Positions 22,115 to 22,788 of a stretch of DNA of 22,788 nucleotides are shown here, piece after piece. The stretch's first letter is position 1. Each line of letters opens with the position of its first letter. The position numbers and the translations under genes were made by a program. This DNA comes from an uncultured Prevotella sp. (lineage in GTDB: Bacteria > Bacteroidota > Bacteroidia > Bacteroidales > Bacteroidaceae). The notes under the pieces were generated by a model, which worked only from the letters and a program-made list of their open reading frames with translations, was not told the origin of the DNA and ran no database searches. The stretch spans positions 1-22,788 of the forward strand of contig CAKOVA010000032.1 in assembly GCA_934120735.1 (NCBI GenBank), given 5' to 3'.

Positions 22115-22624
22115 ATGCTATCCATCCTATCCATTCTCGAAGATACCACGGTAGACGGACCGGGCTTTCGCACCACCGTCTACTGTGCAGGATGCCCTAA
22201 CGCCTGTCCGGGTTGTCATAACCCACAGACATGGGACATCCACAACGGACAGTGGATGCAAGTAGAGGACATCATGCGTGTGATAGAAGCCGACCCCTTT
22301 GCCAACGTCACCTTCTCGGGAGGTGACCCCATGTTTCAAGCCGAAGGGTTTGCAGAATTAGCACACGAGATAAAGACACGCACCAACAAAAACATCTGGT
22401 GCTACACGGGCTTTACCTTCAAGACGCTCATCAAGAATCCGCAACAACGCCAACTGCTCGAACTGATAGACGTGTTGGTAGACGGTCCGTTTGTGGAAAA
22501 GCTCAAAGACCCTGACCTGCTCTTCCGTGGCAGCAGCAACCAACGCCTCATCGACGTACCACTATCGCTACAGCAAGGCAAGGTGGTGCTATGGGAACAA
22601 GAAGATGACATGCAGACACGATGA
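22115..22624 (+). CDS. nrdG: Anaerobic ribonucleotide reductase activating protein
   Basis: The 169-residue radical-SAM activase generates the glycyl radical on NrdD. It begins MLSILSILEDTTVDGPGFRT, the family N-terminus. The SAM cluster motif C-x3-C-x2-C is at Cys27, Cys31 and Cys34 (CPNACPGC), and the SAM-binding TFSGGDPM follows, with VDGPFVEKLKDPDLLFRGSSNQR near the end. The C-terminus DDMQTR after VVLWEQE may include residues gained from the following fragment, because the frame stays open after the TGA. Co-expression with nrdD is expected, though 338 bases of repeat element separate them. Confidence 0.95.
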   Translation: MLSILSILEDTTVDGPGFRTTVYCAGCPNACPGCHNPQTWDIHNGQWMQVEDIMRVIEADPFANVTFSGGDPMFQAEGFAELAHEIKTRTNKNIWCYTGFTFKTLIKNPQQRQLLELIDVLVDGPFVEKLKDPDLLFRGSSNQRLIDVPLSLQQGKVVLWEQEDDMQTR

Positions 22625-22788
22625 CAAAGACGGCTGGCTCGTACGCCAAGCGGCATCGACGCAATCGAAAAGACAGCTCAACAAGACCATCTGTCCATAT
22701 ACAACCTTCGTGGTGTGAAGGTGGGCACAGGCTGGAAAGCCCTCCAGCGTTTGCCAAAGGGTATATATATAATAGGTGGAAAGAAAGT
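22625..22788 (+). pseudogene. Orphan C-terminal domain of a secreted protein, 5'-truncated, runs off the window
   Basis: Directly after the nrdG TGA, in the same frame, the sequence reads SGIDAIEKTAQQDHLSIYNL, then RGVKVG and LPKGIYIIGGKKV at the edge. This is the typical last 40 or so residues of many Prevotella and Bacteroidales exported proteins (pattern IYNLxGxRV, then LPKGIYIxxGKKV). No start codon or body of such a protein precedes it. It is therefore best read as the 3' remnant of a lost gene fused to the nrdG tail. Its stop lies outside the window. Confidence 0.7.

Overview
The window looks like a chromosomal segment of a Bacteroidales bacterium, most probably Prevotella or a close relative. 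The protein families point there: a SucC N-terminus of the Bacteroides type, an outer-membrane beta-barrel receptor, a long NusB, YbbR followed by CoaE and a DUF5606 protein, a DUF4373-like protein and an RteC-like protein. So do promoter elements of the form TTTG, about 20-22 bases, then TAnnTTTGC, which is the Bacteroidetes primary sigma signature. A Prevotella-style C-terminal domain lies at the right edge. No rRNA, tRNA, CRISPR array or intact insertion sequence was found.

Layout. Positions 1-75 hold the first 25 codons of sucC on the minus strand. An outer-membrane barrel protein (342-3281, +) converges on a minus-strand operon, read from right to left: rplY/ctc, pth, an S4-domain Hsp15-like gene and purN (5952 down to 3457). 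From a shared divergent promoter region (5953-6256) a plus-strand housekeeping cluster runs the other way: nusB, yajC, a YbbR-like gene, coaE and a DUF5606 gene (6257-9738). A lipoprotein gene with a textbook terminator follows (9915-10592). Next come metY (minus), an M15 peptidase, a CaCA-family cation exchanger, two accessory genes on the minus strand (DUF4373-like and RteC-like), lipA, a secreted GH29 alpha-L-fucosidase, and the anaerobic ribonucleotide reductase pair nrdD and nrdG. The window ends in an orphan C-terminal domain fragment that follows nrdG in the same frame.

The most unusual content lies between genes. Many spacers are filled with short-period tandem arrays: 10-bp GGAGTTAACG-like units, 9-bp CYWATTRGS units, 9-bp CTAG-N5 units, 8-bp AGTTGACG-like units, 7-bp AGTTCAA units and 16-bp CAGC-TGTTTGTTT units. 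Units are degenerate but hold their period strictly, for example CTAG at every ninth base 18 times. Several arrays are internally inverted so they can fold into long hairpins. At three genes (purN, pth, the RteC-like gene) the stop codon lies inside the array. One array sits in a composite element (21806-22109) closed by a perfect 24-bp inverted repeat whose right end falls 5 bases before the nrdG start and appears to supply its ribosome-binding site. The same 9-bp periodicity occurs inside the DUF4373-like coding sequence, where it encodes an Asn/Thr linker.

Functionally the genes are mostly core: translation and RNA quality control (rplY, pth, S4, nusB), membrane biogenesis (yajC, ybbR), cofactor synthesis (coaE, lipA), purine and sulfur amino-acid metabolism (purN, metY), glycan use (fucosidase) and anaerobic dNTP synthesis (nrdDG). 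No defence or biosynthetic system was recognised. The arrays are the best candidate for something undescribed.
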